A DNA stretch of 64,000 nt from contig NZ_JOID01000008.1 in assembly GCF_000719865.1 (NCBI RefSeq), positions 248,001 to 312,000 on the forward strand. Direction: 5' to 3'. The translations under genes and the position numbers were made by a program. Shown here piece after piece: positions 1-8,969 of this stretch; the stretch's first letter is position 1, and each line of letters begins with the position of its first letter. This DNA is from Streptomyces albus subsp. albus (GTDB lineage Bacteria > Actinomycetota > Actinomycetes > Streptomycetales > Streptomycetaceae). The notes beneath the pieces are model-generated. The model did no database searches. It worked only from the letters and a program-made list of their open reading frames with translations, and was not told the origin of the DNA.

Positions 1-349
1 GGAAGCGTCCCTTCACGTAAGCCGCTCCCCCGTACACGGAGCGGAGGAAGCCGGGCACCACGTCGCGCGGGAGGTCGTGGAACTCGACACCGTCGACGGC
101 GATCCTGGCGTCGCCCTCCGAGTACAGCTCGACCTCCACCCCGGGTGAGCCGGACAGCTCGACGAGGGCCTCGTGCGGCAGCGAGCCGTCCTCGTCAGTC
201 ACGGCGAACGCCCCGGCAGCGGTCCGCCGGGCCGAGCGGTCGGCCCCGATGTCGTCGGTGACCCGTACCGCCAGCTCAAACTCCCGCGCGATCTCCCGGA
301 TGGCGGTGACGGCGGCCTCGGTACTCGGCAGCTGAGAGGGCGGCTCCAC
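1..349 (-). CDS. Hypothetical protein, C-terminus cut by window edge
   Basis: About 116 residues are visible, beginning at a GTG (349) that follows an in-frame TGA, so this is the only possible start in the frame; a GGAG lies just before it. It begins VEPPSQLPSTEAA and is acidic, with no membrane segment or recognised motif in the visible part. It lies 12 bp behind the stop of the alpha/beta hydrolase gene on the same strand, so the two are probably one transcript. The function is not recognised. Codon use is typical of the genome. Confidence 0.6.
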   Translation of the reverse strand, partial: MEPPSQLPSTEAAVTAIREIAREFELAVRVTDDIGADRSARRTAAGAFAVTDEDGSLPHEALVELSGSPGVEVELYSEGDARIAVDGVEFHDLPRDVVPGFLRSVYGGAAYVKGRF

Positions 350-361
350 GCTCCGAGTGTG

Positions 362-1297
362 TCAGCCGGCCGGCGGGTCCGTGGCCGGAGCGCCGGAGGA
401 GGCACTGGTTTCCGAGGCGAACGCGGCGATCCAGTCCGCGATCCGTTCCGGCTGGGTCCGGATCACCCAGTGCCCCGCGTCCACGCGCCGGCGCACGAGC
501 CGGGGCGCCCACCGGTCGAGGTCGTCGTAGAGGTGTTCGGAGAGAAAGACGTCTCCGGTGGGGACGACGAGCTGCACGGGCACGCGGGCGCGCGCGTCAC
601 CGCGCGGACGGCGGGTCCGGGAGCGGAAGTTGTCGCGGTAGAGCCACGCACCGTGGGCGGCGTCGCGGGCCAGGGACGGAGTCGGGTACCCGTCGGCGGG
701 CAGCTTCTCCAGCCGGCGCAGGATGCCGGGCCACCGGCGGGCGAGCGGCCCGCGCCAGGCGAGCTCGGGGAGGACCGGCGTGTGCAGCGCGTTGACGTAC
801 CAGGAGCGCAGGCGCTGGCCGAGCAGTTCGCGGACGCCGCGCGCGCCGAGCGCCCCGCCGCGGCGCCGTGCGGCCCAGTGGCCGAAGTGGTCCAGCGAGG
901 GGCCGGAGACCGAGGTGAAGGAGGCGATCCGGTCCGCGGCGGCCGTGGTGACGAACTCCCAGCCCTGCACCGAGCCCCAGTCGTGGCCGACGAGATGGAC
1001 GGGCCGGCCGGGGCTCACCGCGTCCGCGACGGCGAGGAAGTCGGCGGTCAGCCTCTCCAGGGTGAAACCGCCGCGCAGCGGCCGGGGCGCGGAGGAACGC
1101 CCGCAGCCGCGCAGGTCGTAGCGGACGACGTGGAACCGGTCGGCCAGCCGCAGCGCGACCTCGGTCCAGACCTCCTTGCTGTCCGGATAGCCGTGCACCA
1201 GGATCACCACCGGCTGCCCGGGATCGCCCAGCCCGGACACGCACAGCCGTACGCCGTCCCCGCCCCGCACCCAGTGTTCGCGCATGTCACCGGTCAT
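362..1297 (-). CDS. Alpha/beta-fold hydrolase (epoxide hydrolase/dehalogenase-like)
   Basis: 311 residues with a complete alpha/beta-hydrolase layout: an HGYPDS oxyanion-type motif near residue 35, a nucleophile elbow GHDWGS near residue 105 with Asp as nucleophile, and a late DAGHW carrying the catalytic His. An Asp nucleophile is typical of epoxide hydrolases and haloalkane dehalogenases rather than Ser esterases, so it probably hydrolyses an ester- or ether-like bond of a small molecule; the substrate cannot be told. There is no signal peptide, so it is cytoplasmic. It is divergent from the ABC operon and shares a 160-200 bp control region containing two dyads with it. The small partial gene follows on the same strand. 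Confidence 0.85.
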   Translation of the reverse strand: MTGDMREHWVRGGDGVRLCVSGLGDPGQPVVILVHGYPDSKEVWTEVALRLADRFHVVRYDLRGCGRSSAPRPLRGGFTLERLTADFLAVADAVSPGRPVHLVGHDWGSVQGWEFVTTAAADRIASFTSVSGPSLDHFGHWAARRRGGALGARGVRELLGQRLRSWYVNALHTPVLPELAWRGPLARRWPGILRRLEKLPADGYPTPSLARDAAHGAWLYRDNFRSRTRRPRGDARARVPVQLVVPTGDVFLSEHLYDDLDRWAPRLVRRRVDAGHWVIRTQPERIADWIAAFASETSASSGAPATDPPAG

Positions 1298-1366
1298 CCG
1301 GCACCGCCTTCCGGCCTCGCGGAGCCGTGCGTTTCCCGGATTCCCGGCTTCTCCGCACTCCGCGAC

Positions 1367-1417
1367 GTTACCAATGGTAACAACTTAGGTGTACAGCCCT
1401 TACGGGTCCCTACACCT
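1367..1417. promoter_or_regulatory. Two dyad repeats between divergent hydrolase and ABC operon
   Basis: A perfect dyad GTTACC-AAT-GGTAAC occupies 1367-1381. A second pair, AGGTGTA (1387-1393) and TACACCT (1411-1417), lies next to it, 23 bp apart tip to tip. They lie between divergent start codons at 1297 and about 1492, where an operator for a dimeric regulator would be expected. No regulator gene of the TetR, MarR or GntR type is adjacent, so any binding protein is encoded elsewhere. The assignment is inference from position and symmetry. Confidence 0.5.
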
Positions 1418-1491
1418 GGAGACGGACACGGAGACAGCCGTCAGGGCTGACGCCCGGTGTGGCCCGCACCACTACCGTCGTTGCCGTGACT

Positions 1492-2508
1492 GTGATCGTG
1501 ACCGAAAGCCTCAGCAAGCGGTTCCCCAAGGTGACCGCGCTCGACCGGCTCTCCATGACCATCGGCCCGGGCGTGACCGGTCTGGTGGGTGCCAACGGGG
1601 CCGGTAAGTCGACTCTGATCAAGATCCTGCTCGGACTGTCCCCGGCGACCGAGGGGCGGGCTGCCGTCCTCGGGCACGACGTGGCCCGCGAGGGCAGTGC
1701 CATCCGGGAACGGGTCGGCTACATGCCCGAGCACGACTGCCTGCCGCCCGACGTGTCCGCGACCGAGTTCGTCGTGCACATGGCCCGGATATCGGGGCTG
1801 CCGCCCGCCGCGGCGCGCGAGCGCACCGCCGACACCCTGCGCCACGTCGGCCTCTACGAGGAGCGGTACCGGCCCATCGGCGGCTACTCGACCGGCATGA
1901 AGCAACGGGTCAAACTCGCCCAGGCGCTGGTCCACGACCCGAGGCTGGTCCTGCTGGACGAGCCGACGAACGGCCTCGACCCGGTCGGCCGCGACGAGAT
2001 GCTGGCCCTGATCCGGCGGGTCCACACCGACTTCGGCATCTCCGTGCTGGTGACCTCCCACCTCCTCGGCGAGCTCGAACGCACCTGCGACCACGTCGTC
2101 GTCATCGACGGCGGCGCCCTGCTGCGCTCCAGCTCCACCAGCGACTTCACCCAGAAGACCGCGGTCATCGCGGTCGAGGTCACGGACACCGAACGGCACC
2201 CCGACGGCACGGCCGCGCTGACGGAGGCGCTCGCCCGCGCGGGCGTCCGCCACGCCGCGGGGGGACACGCGCCGGGCGCGGGCCGGGTGCTGCTCCTGGA
2301 CGCGGAGGGCGACGCGACGTACGACACGGTCCGCGACACCGTCGCCGGACTGGGGCTCGGCCTGGTGCGCATGGAACAGCGCCGCCACCACATCGCGGAG
2401 GTCTTCCGTCCCGGGGAGCCGCCGGCGCCCACGGGGCCGGACCCCTCCGCCCAGCCGCACACCCGCAGCACGGACGGACGGAACGGAGGTGGCCGCGATG
2501 CCGCCTGA
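1492..2508 (+). CDS. ABC transporter ATP-binding protein (first of pair)
   Basis: About 338 residues. Walker A GANGAGKST lies near residue 40, the signature YSTGMKQR near 135 and Walker B LVLLDEPTNGLDP near 155; about 100 extra residues at the C-terminus are typical of ABC-2 export ATPases. It powers a two-permease exporter or a membrane-stress transporter together with the next three genes; the substrate is unknown. Its stop overlaps the following permease gene. Start choice is uncertain: GTG codons at 1459, 1486, 1492 and 1498 lie in frame without a clear ribosome site. I prefer 1492 because family members begin a few residues before ESLSKRF; the message may be leaderless. Confidence 0.9.
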   Translation: MIVTESLSKRFPKVTALDRLSMTIGPGVTGLVGANGAGKSTLIKILLGLSPATEGRAAVLGHDVAREGSAIRERVGYMPEHDCLPPDVSATEFVVHMARISGLPPAAARERTADTLRHVGLYEERYRPIGGYSTGMKQRVKLAQALVHDPRLVLLDEPTNGLDPVGRDEMLALIRRVHTDFGISVLVTSHLLGELERTCDHVVVIDGGALLRSSSTSDFTQKTAVIAVEVTDTERHPDGTAALTEALARAGVRHAAGGHAPGAGRVLLLDAEGDATYDTVRDTVAGLGLGLVRMEQRRHHIAEVFRPGEPPAPTGPDPSAQPHTRSTDGRNGGGRDAA

Positions 2509-3418
2509 GAGCATGACGCCGACGGCGGCGGCCCCGTCCGCCGACCCGACCCGCATCCACAACATCGGCTACCGCCGCTACGACGGCCCGCGCCTCGGGC
2601 GCTCCTACGCCCGGCTCTCCCTCTTCTCCCAGAGCCTGCGCGGCGCGTACGGGCTCGGCCGGTCGGCGAAGTCCAAGGTCCTGCCGATGCTGCTGTTCGC
2701 GGTGATGTGCCTGCCGGCGGGCATCATCGTCGCGGTCGCCGTGGCGACCGACATGAAGGAACTGCCGCTCGAATACACGCGGTACGCGATCTACCTCCAG
2801 GCCGTCATCGGCCTCTATCTGGCCGCCCAGGCGCCGCAGTCCGTCTCCCGCGACCTGCGGTTCCGCACCGTGCCGCTCTACTTCTCCCGCCCGATCGAAC
2901 GGGTGGACTATGTGCTCGCGAAGTACGCGGCGATGGCCTCGGCCCTCTTCCTGCTCACCGCGGCGCCGCTCGTCATCCTCTACGCGGGCGCGCTGCTGGC
3001 CGAGCTGGACTTCGCCGATCAGACCAAGGGCTTCGGCCAGGGACTGGCCTCGGTGGCCGTGCTGTCCGTGCTCTTCGCGGGCATCGGACTGGTGGTCGCG
3101 GCGCTGACCCCCCGCCGGGGCTTCGGCGTCGCCGCCGTCATCGCCGTGATGACCATCTCCTACGGCGCGGTCAGCACCGTCCAGGCGATCGCCTGGGACC
3201 AGGGCAGCGAGAACGCCATCGGCTGGCTCGGCCTGTTCTCGCCGGTCACCCTCGTCGACGGCGCGCAGTCGCTGTTCCTCGGCGCGGACTCCGCCTTCCC
3301 CGGCGGCGAGGGGCCGTCCGGCGCGCTCGCCGGAATCGTCTACCCGGCGGTGGTCCTCGGGCTGATCGCCGGTTCGTACGCGCTGCTGATGCGCCGTTAC
3401 CGGAAGGCCGGGCTGTGA
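2498..3418 (+). CDS. ABC-2 type transporter permease
   Basis: 306 residues with about six hydrophobic segments (first near residue 65, then around 105, 150, 190, 225 and 285), a typical ABC-2 permease. The ATG at 2498 is chosen because a GGAGG ends 8-9 bases before it; an earlier in-frame GTG (2489) falls on the ribosome site itself. The gene begins inside the end of the first ATPase gene and its TGA overlaps the GTG of the second ATPase gene (GTGA), so expression is translationally coupled. The N-terminus has a conserved-looking RIHNIGYRRYDG motif before the first membrane span. Confidence 0.88.
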   Translation: MPPESMTPTAAAPSADPTRIHNIGYRRYDGPRLGRSYARLSLFSQSLRGAYGLGRSAKSKVLPMLLFAVMCLPAGIIVAVAVATDMKELPLEYTRYAIYLQAVIGLYLAAQAPQSVSRDLRFRTVPLYFSRPIERVDYVLAKYAAMASALFLLTAAPLVILYAGALLAELDFADQTKGFGQGLASVAVLSVLFAGIGLVVAALTPRRGFGVAAVIAVMTISYGAVSTVQAIAWDQGSENAIGWLGLFSPVTLVDGAQSLFLGADSAFPGGEGPSGALAGIVYPAVVLGLIAGSYALLMRRYRKAGL

Positions 3419-4332
3419 CCACCCTCAAGATCGACCATGTGTCCCGCTGGTTCGGCAACGTGGTCGCCGTCAACGACATCACGATGGCCATCGGCCCCGG
3501 TGTGACCGGCCTGCTCGGGCCCAACGGCGCGGGGAAGTCCACCCTCATCAACATGATGGCCGGCTTCCTGGCCCCGTCGACCGGCGCCGTCACCCTCGAC
3601 GGGGCGGCGGTCTGGCGCAACGAGGGGGTGTACCGGCGGATCGGCATCGTGCCCGAACGGGAGTCCATGTACGACTTCCTGACGGGCCGCGAGTTCGTGC
3701 TCGCCAATGCCGAACTGCACGGGCTGAAGGACCCTCGCGGGGCGGCCCGGCAGGCGCTCGCCACCGTCGAGATGGAGTACGCGGAGAACCGGAAGATCGC
3801 CACGTACAGCAAGGGCATGCGGCAGCGCGTGAAGATGGCCTCCGCGCTGGTCCACGAGCCGTCCGTCCTGCTGCTCGACGAGCCCTTCAACGGCATGGAC
3901 CCGCGCCAGCGGATGCAGCTCATGGAGCTGCTCCGGCGGATGGGGGACGAGGGCCGCACCGTGCTGTTCTCCTCGCACATCCTGGAGGAGGTCGAGCAAC
4001 TCGCCCAGCACATCGAGGTGATCGTCGCCGGCCGGCACGCGGCCTCGGGCGACTTCCGGAAGATCCGCCGCCTGATGACGGACCGCCCGCACCGCTACCT
4101 CATCCGGTCCAGCGACGACCGCTCCCTCGCCGCCGCGCTGATCGCGGACCCGTCCACGGCCGGGATCGAGATCGACCGGGCGGACGGGGCCCTGCACGTC
4201 CAGGCCGTCGACTTCCCCCGCTTCACCGAACTGCTGCCGCGGGTCGCCCGCGAGCACGGCATCCGGCTCCTCACGGTCTCGCCCTCCGACGAGTCCCTGG
4301 AGAGCGTCTTCTCCTACCTCGTAACGGCCTGA
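3415..4332 (+). CDS. ABC transporter ATP-binding protein (second of pair)
   Basis: 305 residues beginning VTTLKIDHVSRWFG. Walker A GPNGAGKST, signature YSKGMRQR and Walker B LLLDEPFNGMDP are intact. It starts at a GTG overlapping the preceding permease stop by 4 bases. The C-terminal 80 residues form the extra domain common in drug- or peptide-export ATPases. Two different ATPases with two different permeases in one operon suggest either a heteromeric transporter or two related transporters expressed together. Substrate unknown. Confidence 0.92.
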   Translation: MTTLKIDHVSRWFGNVVAVNDITMAIGPGVTGLLGPNGAGKSTLINMMAGFLAPSTGAVTLDGAAVWRNEGVYRRIGIVPERESMYDFLTGREFVLANAELHGLKDPRGAARQALATVEMEYAENRKIATYSKGMRQRVKMASALVHEPSVLLLDEPFNGMDPRQRMQLMELLRRMGDEGRTVLFSSHILEEVEQLAQHIEVIVAGRHAASGDFRKIRRLMTDRPHRYLIRSSDDRSLAAALIADPSTAGIEIDRADGALHVQAVDFPRFTELLPRVAREHGIRLLTVSPSDESLESVFSYLVTA

Positions 4333-4363
4333 GCGGCCCAGCGGCTTGAAGGAGCCCGAACCG

Positions 4364-5083
4364 ATGTACAACTCCACGGTCGCCCGGCTCACCTACCGGG
4401 GCCTGCTCGGCCGCCGCCGGGCGCTGATCCTCTTCCTCCTCCCCGCACTGCTGCTGCTCATCGCGGTGGCGGTGCGCCAACTGACCGGAGTCGACGACCA
4501 GATCGCCGCCGACGTGCTGGGCGGCTTCGCCCTCGCCACGATGGTCCCGCTGATCGGTGTCGTCGCCGGTACGGGGGCGATCGGTCCCGAGATCGACGAC
4601 GGCTCGATCGTCTACCTGCTCGCCAAACCGGTGAAGCGGCCCACGATCATCTTCACCAAACTGCTGGTGGCGATCGGGGTGACGGTCGTCTTCTCGGCGG
4701 TGCCCACGCTGATCGCCGGCTTCGTCCTCAACGGCAACAGCCAGAACATCGCCGTCGCGTACGCGCTGGCCGCAGCGGTCGCCTCCGTCGCCTACAGCGC
4801 GCTCTTCCTGCTGCTCGGCACGGTCACCCGGCACGCCGTCGTCGCCGGACTCGTCTACGCGCTGGTGTGGGAATCGCTGTTCGGAAGCCTGATCGAGGGG
4901 GCCCGGACCCTCAGCGTGCAGCAGTGGGCGCTGGCCCTCGCGCAGAAGACCGCCGACGGCGGGCTGGTGACCTCCGACGTGGGTCCGGTCACGGCGGTGG
5001 TGCTCCTGGTCGTCGTCACGGGCACCGCCACCTGGTACGCGGGGCAGAAACTGCGCGTCCTGAAGCTGGCCGGGGAGGAGTGA
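4364..5083 (+). CDS. ABC-2 type transporter permease
   Basis: 239 residues, MYNSTVARLTYRGLLGRRR at the start, with about six hydrophobic segments. The ATG at 4364 follows GAAGGAG (4348-4354) at good spacing; a TTG further upstream is rejected. It is the last gene of the ABC operon, 31 bp after the second ATPase gene, and is followed by a strong bidirectional terminator. Its role is the membrane channel paired with the second ATPase; the transported molecule is unknown. Confidence 0.88.
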   Translation: MYNSTVARLTYRGLLGRRRALILFLLPALLLLIAVAVRQLTGVDDQIAADVLGGFALATMVPLIGVVAGTGAIGPEIDDGSIVYLLAKPVKRPTIIFTKLLVAIGVTVVFSAVPTLIAGFVLNGNSQNIAVAYALAAAVASVAYSALFLLLGTVTRHAVVAGLVYALVWESLFGSLIEGARTLSVQQWALALAQKTADGGLVTSDVGPVTAVVLLVVVTGTATWYAGQKLRVLKLAGEE

Positions 5084-5204
5084 GCCGAGGGATCCGGACG
5101 CGGACTCCGGACGTCGGCGACGGACGGGACTCGGGGACGCGGACAACGGGCACGGGAACGAGAGCCGGCGGGACCAGCACCGCGGGACGGCTGGGAACGG
5201 GACA

Positions 5205-5241
5205 GGCCGGGGCGCGCACCCGAGGGGTGTGCGCCCCGGCC
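5205..5241. terminator. Bidirectional terminator hairpin
   Basis: 17-base arms (5205-5221 and 5225-5241, one G-T pair) with a 3-base loop lie between the rightward ABC operon and the leftward antirepressor-like gene, where a shared terminator is expected. There is no T-run, as is common in Streptomyces. Confidence 0.75.
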
Positions 5242-5269
5242 CCGGCCGTGCCCGGACGGGGACGACCGG

Positions 5270-6004
5270 TCAGCGCCGACCGCCCCGCGGGCGCGGGCAG
5301 CCCGCCGTCTCCTGCTGGAGCTGCCGCAGCCGGATGTCCATGCCGGCCATGCGCTCGCTCATCGCGCAGACGACTTCGTTGGTGTTGTCCAGCCGCCGGT
5401 CCATGACGGCGATGCGGCGGTCCATCATGTCGAGCCGCTCGTCGATCCGGTCCAGCCGGTCGGAGGTCCGGCGCAGTACCGGACCGAGATCGCGCAGCGC
5501 AGCCCCGACATCGGCGAGGCAGGACTCGACGACGGTCACCCTGGCTTCGAGCGAGCGGTCCTGGGACGGATTCGTCCGGGTGCGCGGAGTGCCGTGGTTC
5601 TCCTCGACGTCGAGGAGGTACCGGCGGACCTCACGCGCGACAGGGCTGTCGCGCAGCAGCATCGCCACGTTGAGAACAGCACGGCGGGTGAAGATCCCCA
5701 GGTTCGACCTGGGCTGTGGATAACCTCCTCCTGGATGGCGTGACAGGATGTCCTGCTTAAATCGGCGCAGGTCAGCGCCTCGGAGCGTGGCCATGCCGTT
5801 GGATGACAGCTCGGTGCGGTGGCGCGCCACGAGTTGCCGGATCACGTCTTCGCCGACCTCGAAGTACCCGGCGACCATGCGCGTCGTGACGTGCAGGCCG
5901 TCCGGCAGCATCGACAGGACCTTGACCTTGCCGAGAACGTTCGTGCGCGCGGCGAGGCTGTCGCGGAGCGCGCGCGATTCGAGCAGTACGGATTCGGGTG
6001 GCAT
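5270..6004 (-). CDS. Phage antirepressor-like protein with coiled-coil C-terminus
   Basis: 244 residues from an ATG (6004) preceded by GGGGGAGG at 7 bases; longer upstream reading is rejected. The middle (about 95-135) reads like the C-terminal block of BRO/Ant-type phage antirepressors: RRAVLNVAMLLRDS followed by VAREVRRYLLDVEE. An N-terminal region (about 30-75) looks like a small DNA-recognition domain (VGEDVIRQLVARHR). Residues 150-235 are heptad-patterned with repeated D-R-(I/L)-D units (DRLDRIDERLDMMDRRIAVMD), a likely coiled coil. It stands alone between core genes with its own terminator, no integrase or phage genes nearby. It could be a domesticated phage regulator. Function inferred only from motif resemblance. 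Confidence 0.7.
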   Translation of the reverse strand: MPPESVLLESRALRDSLAARTNVLGKVKVLSMLPDGLHVTTRMVAGYFEVGEDVIRQLVARHRTELSSNGMATLRGADLRRFKQDILSRHPGGGYPQPRSNLGIFTRRAVLNVAMLLRDSPVAREVRRYLLDVEENHGTPRTRTNPSQDRSLEARVTVVESCLADVGAALRDLGPVLRRTSDRLDRIDERLDMMDRRIAVMDRRLDNTNEVVCAMSERMAGMDIRLRQLQQETAGCPRPRGGRR

Positions 6005-6251
6005 GAGAGTGCCTCCCCCTTCGTTCCGGAACGGATGAGGAACCTGCCCGTATCCAGGGGCCAGGAGCGAAGGCTGCTCACGTAACCACGTACTCGATGA
6101 CCGGTTCTGCCGCCCGGCAATCCGCCACTTCACGCACTCTCGACGTCTCGAACTCCAGTTGCCTCCACGCACGGTGGCCAACGAGCCGCCGGTGCGGCGG
6201 TCACGCGCGGCCGGAGATCCGGCCGGAGGCGGAGACCGCGGAACCCGGAGT

Positions 6252-7088
6252 TCAGCCGAAGAGGCGTTCCACGACGACGGCGATGCCGTCCTCGTCATTG
6301 GAGGCGGTGATCTCGTCGGCTACGGACTTCAGTTCGGCGTGCGCGTTGGCCATGGCGACGCCGTAGCCGGCCCAGCCGAACATCGGGATGTCGTTGGGCA
6401 TGTCGCCGAACGCGATGGTGTCCGCCGCCCGCAGCCCGAGCCGGCGGGCGGCCAGGGAGAGCCCCGTGGCCTTGCTGAGTCCCAGCGGCAGCAGCTCCAC
6501 GATGCCGGCCCCGGACATCACCACGCCCACCAAGTGCCCGGCGACGGTGCGCGCGACCCGGGCGAGTGAGTCGTCGTCCAGCTCCGGGTGCTGGATGTAG
6601 AGCTTGTTGAGCGGCGCGGACCAGACCTCGTCCATGTCCTGGAAGGTGAGGTACGGCAGCGGCCCCTCGGCCCGGTAGCCCGGGCCGACCAGCACCTCCC
6701 CGTCCAGTCCGTCCCGGCTCGCGGCCAGGGCCAGCGGCCCGGTCTCCGCCTCGATCTTGGCGACCGCCAGCCCGGCGAGCTGCCGGTCGAGGGTGACGGA
6801 GGTCAGCAGCCGGTGCTCTCCCGCGTGGTAGACCTGCGCGCCCTGCCCGCACACCGCGAGCCCCCGGTAACCCAGGTCGTCGAGGACGTGCCGCGCCCAG
6901 GGCACCGCCCGGCCGGTGACGACGATGTGCGCGGCACCCGCGGCGGTGGCCGCGGCCAGCGCGTCCCGGGAGCGCGGCGAGATGGTGTCGTCGCCGCGCA
7001 GCAGGGTGCCGTCGAGATCGGTGGCGATCAGCCGGTACGGGAGGTGCCCGCCCGGGGTGTCCGGGCGGGCGGTGGCGGGGGCGCTCAC
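6252..7088 (-). CDS. HAD-superfamily Cof-type phosphatase
   Basis: 278 residues. The four HAD motifs are visible: DLDGTLL near residue 25 (nucleophile Asp), VTGRA near 60, a Lys in SKATGL near 205, and [11 protein letters not shown] near 230. A long cap between motifs II and III places it in the Cof/IIB group, which dephosphorylates small sugar phosphates, nucleotides or cofactors. Its ATG overlaps the serS stop (ATGA), so it is translated from the serS message. Cytoplasmic; substrate not predictable. Confidence 0.92.
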   Translation of the reverse strand: MSAPATARPDTPGGHLPYRLIATDLDGTLLRGDDTISPRSRDALAAATAAGAAHIVVTGRAVPWARHVLDDLGYRGLAVCGQGAQVYHAGEHRLLTSVTLDRQLAGLAVAKIEAETGPLALAASRDGLDGEVLVGPGYRAEGPLPYLTFQDMDEVWSAPLNKLYIQHPELDDDSLARVARTVAGHLVGVVMSGAGIVELLPLGLSKATGLSLAARRLGLRAADTIAFGDMPNDIPMFGWAGYGVAMANAHAELKSVADEITASNDEDGIAVVVERLFG

Positions 7089-8362
7089 GCGGTCACGGGC
7101 TCCAGGATCTCGCGGCCGCCCAGATAGGGGCGGAGCATCTCCGGGACGCGGACCGAGCCGTCCGGCCGCTGATGGTTCTCCAGCAGCGCGACGATCGTGC
7201 GGGGAACGGCGCAGAGCGTGCCGTTGAGCGTGGCCAGCGGGCGGACGTGCTTGCCGTCGCGCATCCGCACCGACAGCCGGCGCGCCTGGAACTCGGTGCA
7301 GTTGGAGGCGGAGGTGAGCTCGCGGTACTTGCCCTGCGCCGGAATCCAGGCCTCGCAGTCGAACTTGCGGGAGGCGGAGGCGCCCAGGTCACCGGTGGCC
7401 ACGTCGATCACCCGGAAGGGCAGTTCCAGGCCGGTGAGCCACTGCTTCTCCCACTCCAGCAGCCGCCGGTGCTCGGCCTCGGAGTCCTCCGGGGCGACGT
7501 AGGAGAACATCTCCACCTTGTCGAACTGGTGGACGCGGAAGATGCCGCGGGTGTCCTTGCCGTAGGTGCCCGCCTCGCGGCGGAAGCAGGGCGAGAAGCC
7601 CGCATAGCGCAGCGGCAGCCGCTCCGCGTCGAGGATCTCGTCCATGTGGTAGGCGGCGAGCGGGACCTCGGAGGTGCCGACCAGGTAGAAGTCGTCCTTC
7701 TCCAGGTGGTAGACGTTCTCCGCGGCCTGGCCCAGGAAGCCGGTGCCCTCCATGGCACGCGGCTTGACCAGCGCCGGGGTCAGCATGGGGATGAAGCCGG
7801 CCTCGGTCGCCTGCGCGATGGCGGCGTTGACGAGCGCCAGCTCCAGCAGGGCGCCGACGCCCGTCAGGTAGTAGAAGCGGGAGCCGGAGACCTTGGCGCC
7901 GCGCTCGACGTCGATCGCACCGAGCAGTTGGCCGAGCTCCAGGTGGTCCTTCGGCGCGAAGCCCTCGGCCTCGAAATCGCGCGCCGTCCCGATGGTCTCC
8001 AGGACGGTGAAGTCGTCCTCGCCGCCGACGGGCACGTCGGGGTGGACGAGGTTGCCCAGGCCGCTCAGCAGGCGCTGGGTCTCCTCGGCGGCCTGGTTCT
8101 GCTCGGCGTCGGCGGCCTTGACGGCGGCGGAGAGCTCGCCGGCCTTCTTCAGCAGCTCCGCCTTCTCCTCACCGGAGGCCTTGGGGATCAGCTTGCCGAG
8201 CGCCTTCTGCTCGGAGCGGAGTTCGTCGTAGCGGACGCCGGACGACCTGCGCCGCTCATCGGCGGAGAGCAGGGCGTCGACGAGGCCGACGTCCTCTCCA
8301 CGGGCGCGCTGGGACGCGCGGACACGGTCGGGGTCCTCACGGAGCAGGCGAAGGTCAATCAC
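7085..8362 (-). CDS. serS: Seryl-tRNA synthetase
   Basis: 425 residues, normal length. The N-terminal tRNA-binding coiled coil (about 30-105) is followed by the class II catalytic core: motif 2 around [18 protein letters not shown] and motif 3 in [20 protein letters not shown]. It charges tRNA-Ser with serine in the cytoplasm and supplies Ser-tRNA for selenocysteine where used. It starts at ATG 8362 and is followed with overlap by the Cof phosphatase. Three of the serine tRNA genes lie in the same window (26127, 52131, 59704). A 607-bp gap rich in DnaA-box-like sequences lies upstream. Confidence 0.97.
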   Translation of the reverse strand: MIDLRLLREDPDRVRASQRARGEDVGLVDALLSADERRRSSGVRYDELRSEQKALGKLIPKASGEEKAELLKKAGELSAAVKAADAEQNQAAEETQRLLSGLGNLVHPDVPVGGEDDFTVLETIGTARDFEAEGFAPKDHLELGQLLGAIDVERGAKVSGSRFYYLTGVGALLELALVNAAIAQATEAGFIPMLTPALVKPRAMEGTGFLGQAAENVYHLEKDDFYLVGTSEVPLAAYHMDEILDAERLPLRYAGFSPCFRREAGTYGKDTRGIFRVHQFDKVEMFSYVAPEDSEAEHRRLLEWEKQWLTGLELPFRVIDVATGDLGASASRKFDCEAWIPAQGKYRELTSASNCTEFQARRLSVRMRDGKHVRPLATLNGTLCAVPRTIVALLENHQRPDGSVRVPEMLRPYLGGREILEPVTA

Positions 8363-8969
8363 GGCTCCAGGCTACCGGTGCGGACCCCCGGTACTCGACT
8401 CCGATATCCCTTGGAGCGTTTTGTCCCTTTTCTTCCGAAAGGCGGAAATTCTCGAGCGGGGCTGGAATGGCGCCGGTGGTTGCCCGCGCTACGCGGTCCC
8501 GGGTGATTCGGCGGTGAACGCGGCCGGTCGGGGGCGGGGCCGGGGAGTCGGAGGCGGGCATTTCGCCCGGTGGGTTTTCCACAGGTGGGGGCGGGGGCGG
8601 GGACTTTATCCACAGGGTGTGCGCGAGAACTGTGGAAGTCGGAATTGATCATTCCGGCACCTTCCGTGCAGGCCGATGGATTCCCCTCTCAAACCTATTC
8701 CACACACTCTTTCGGGCGGTAATGCCTCACTCCAAAGAGTTCCCGCAAAGAATTGTGCTGACGAAAAGGGATCGAGGGTGCTGTGGGGTGATGTGGAGCC
8801 GATGGGGCTTTTTGTCGACTATGTCTGACCGTCGTGTCGACTTGTCCCCAGGCGGCGAGCCCGGCCTGTGGATAACTCGGCGAGCTGTGCACAGCCTGTT
8901 CACGGTGCCGACGTTCCCGACGCCCCGACGCCCCGGCGCCCTGACGACCCGGCCGCCTTCGCGCCGGGC
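8363..8969. promoter_or_regulatory. serS upstream gap with DnaA-box-like cluster
   Basis: No gene is seen in these 607 bp. They contain exact TTATCCACA on the plus strand (8606-8614) and on the minus strand (8867-8875), plus near matches TTTTCCACA (8575-8583), ACTTCCACA (minus, 8631-8639), TATTCCACA (8696-8704), TTGTCCCCA (8842-8850), and a TGTGCACA palindrome (8886-8893). DnaA boxes in Streptomyces are of the form TTGTCCACA with tolerance at positions 1-3. There is no dnaA or dnaN here, so this is not oriC; it may titrate DnaA or regulate serS. The serS promoter must also lie here. Confidence 0.5.

Noticed and set aside
8575..8893. Chromosomal origin oriC
   Set aside because: Only two exact boxes and a few near matches, and no dnaA, dnaN or rpmH in the window.
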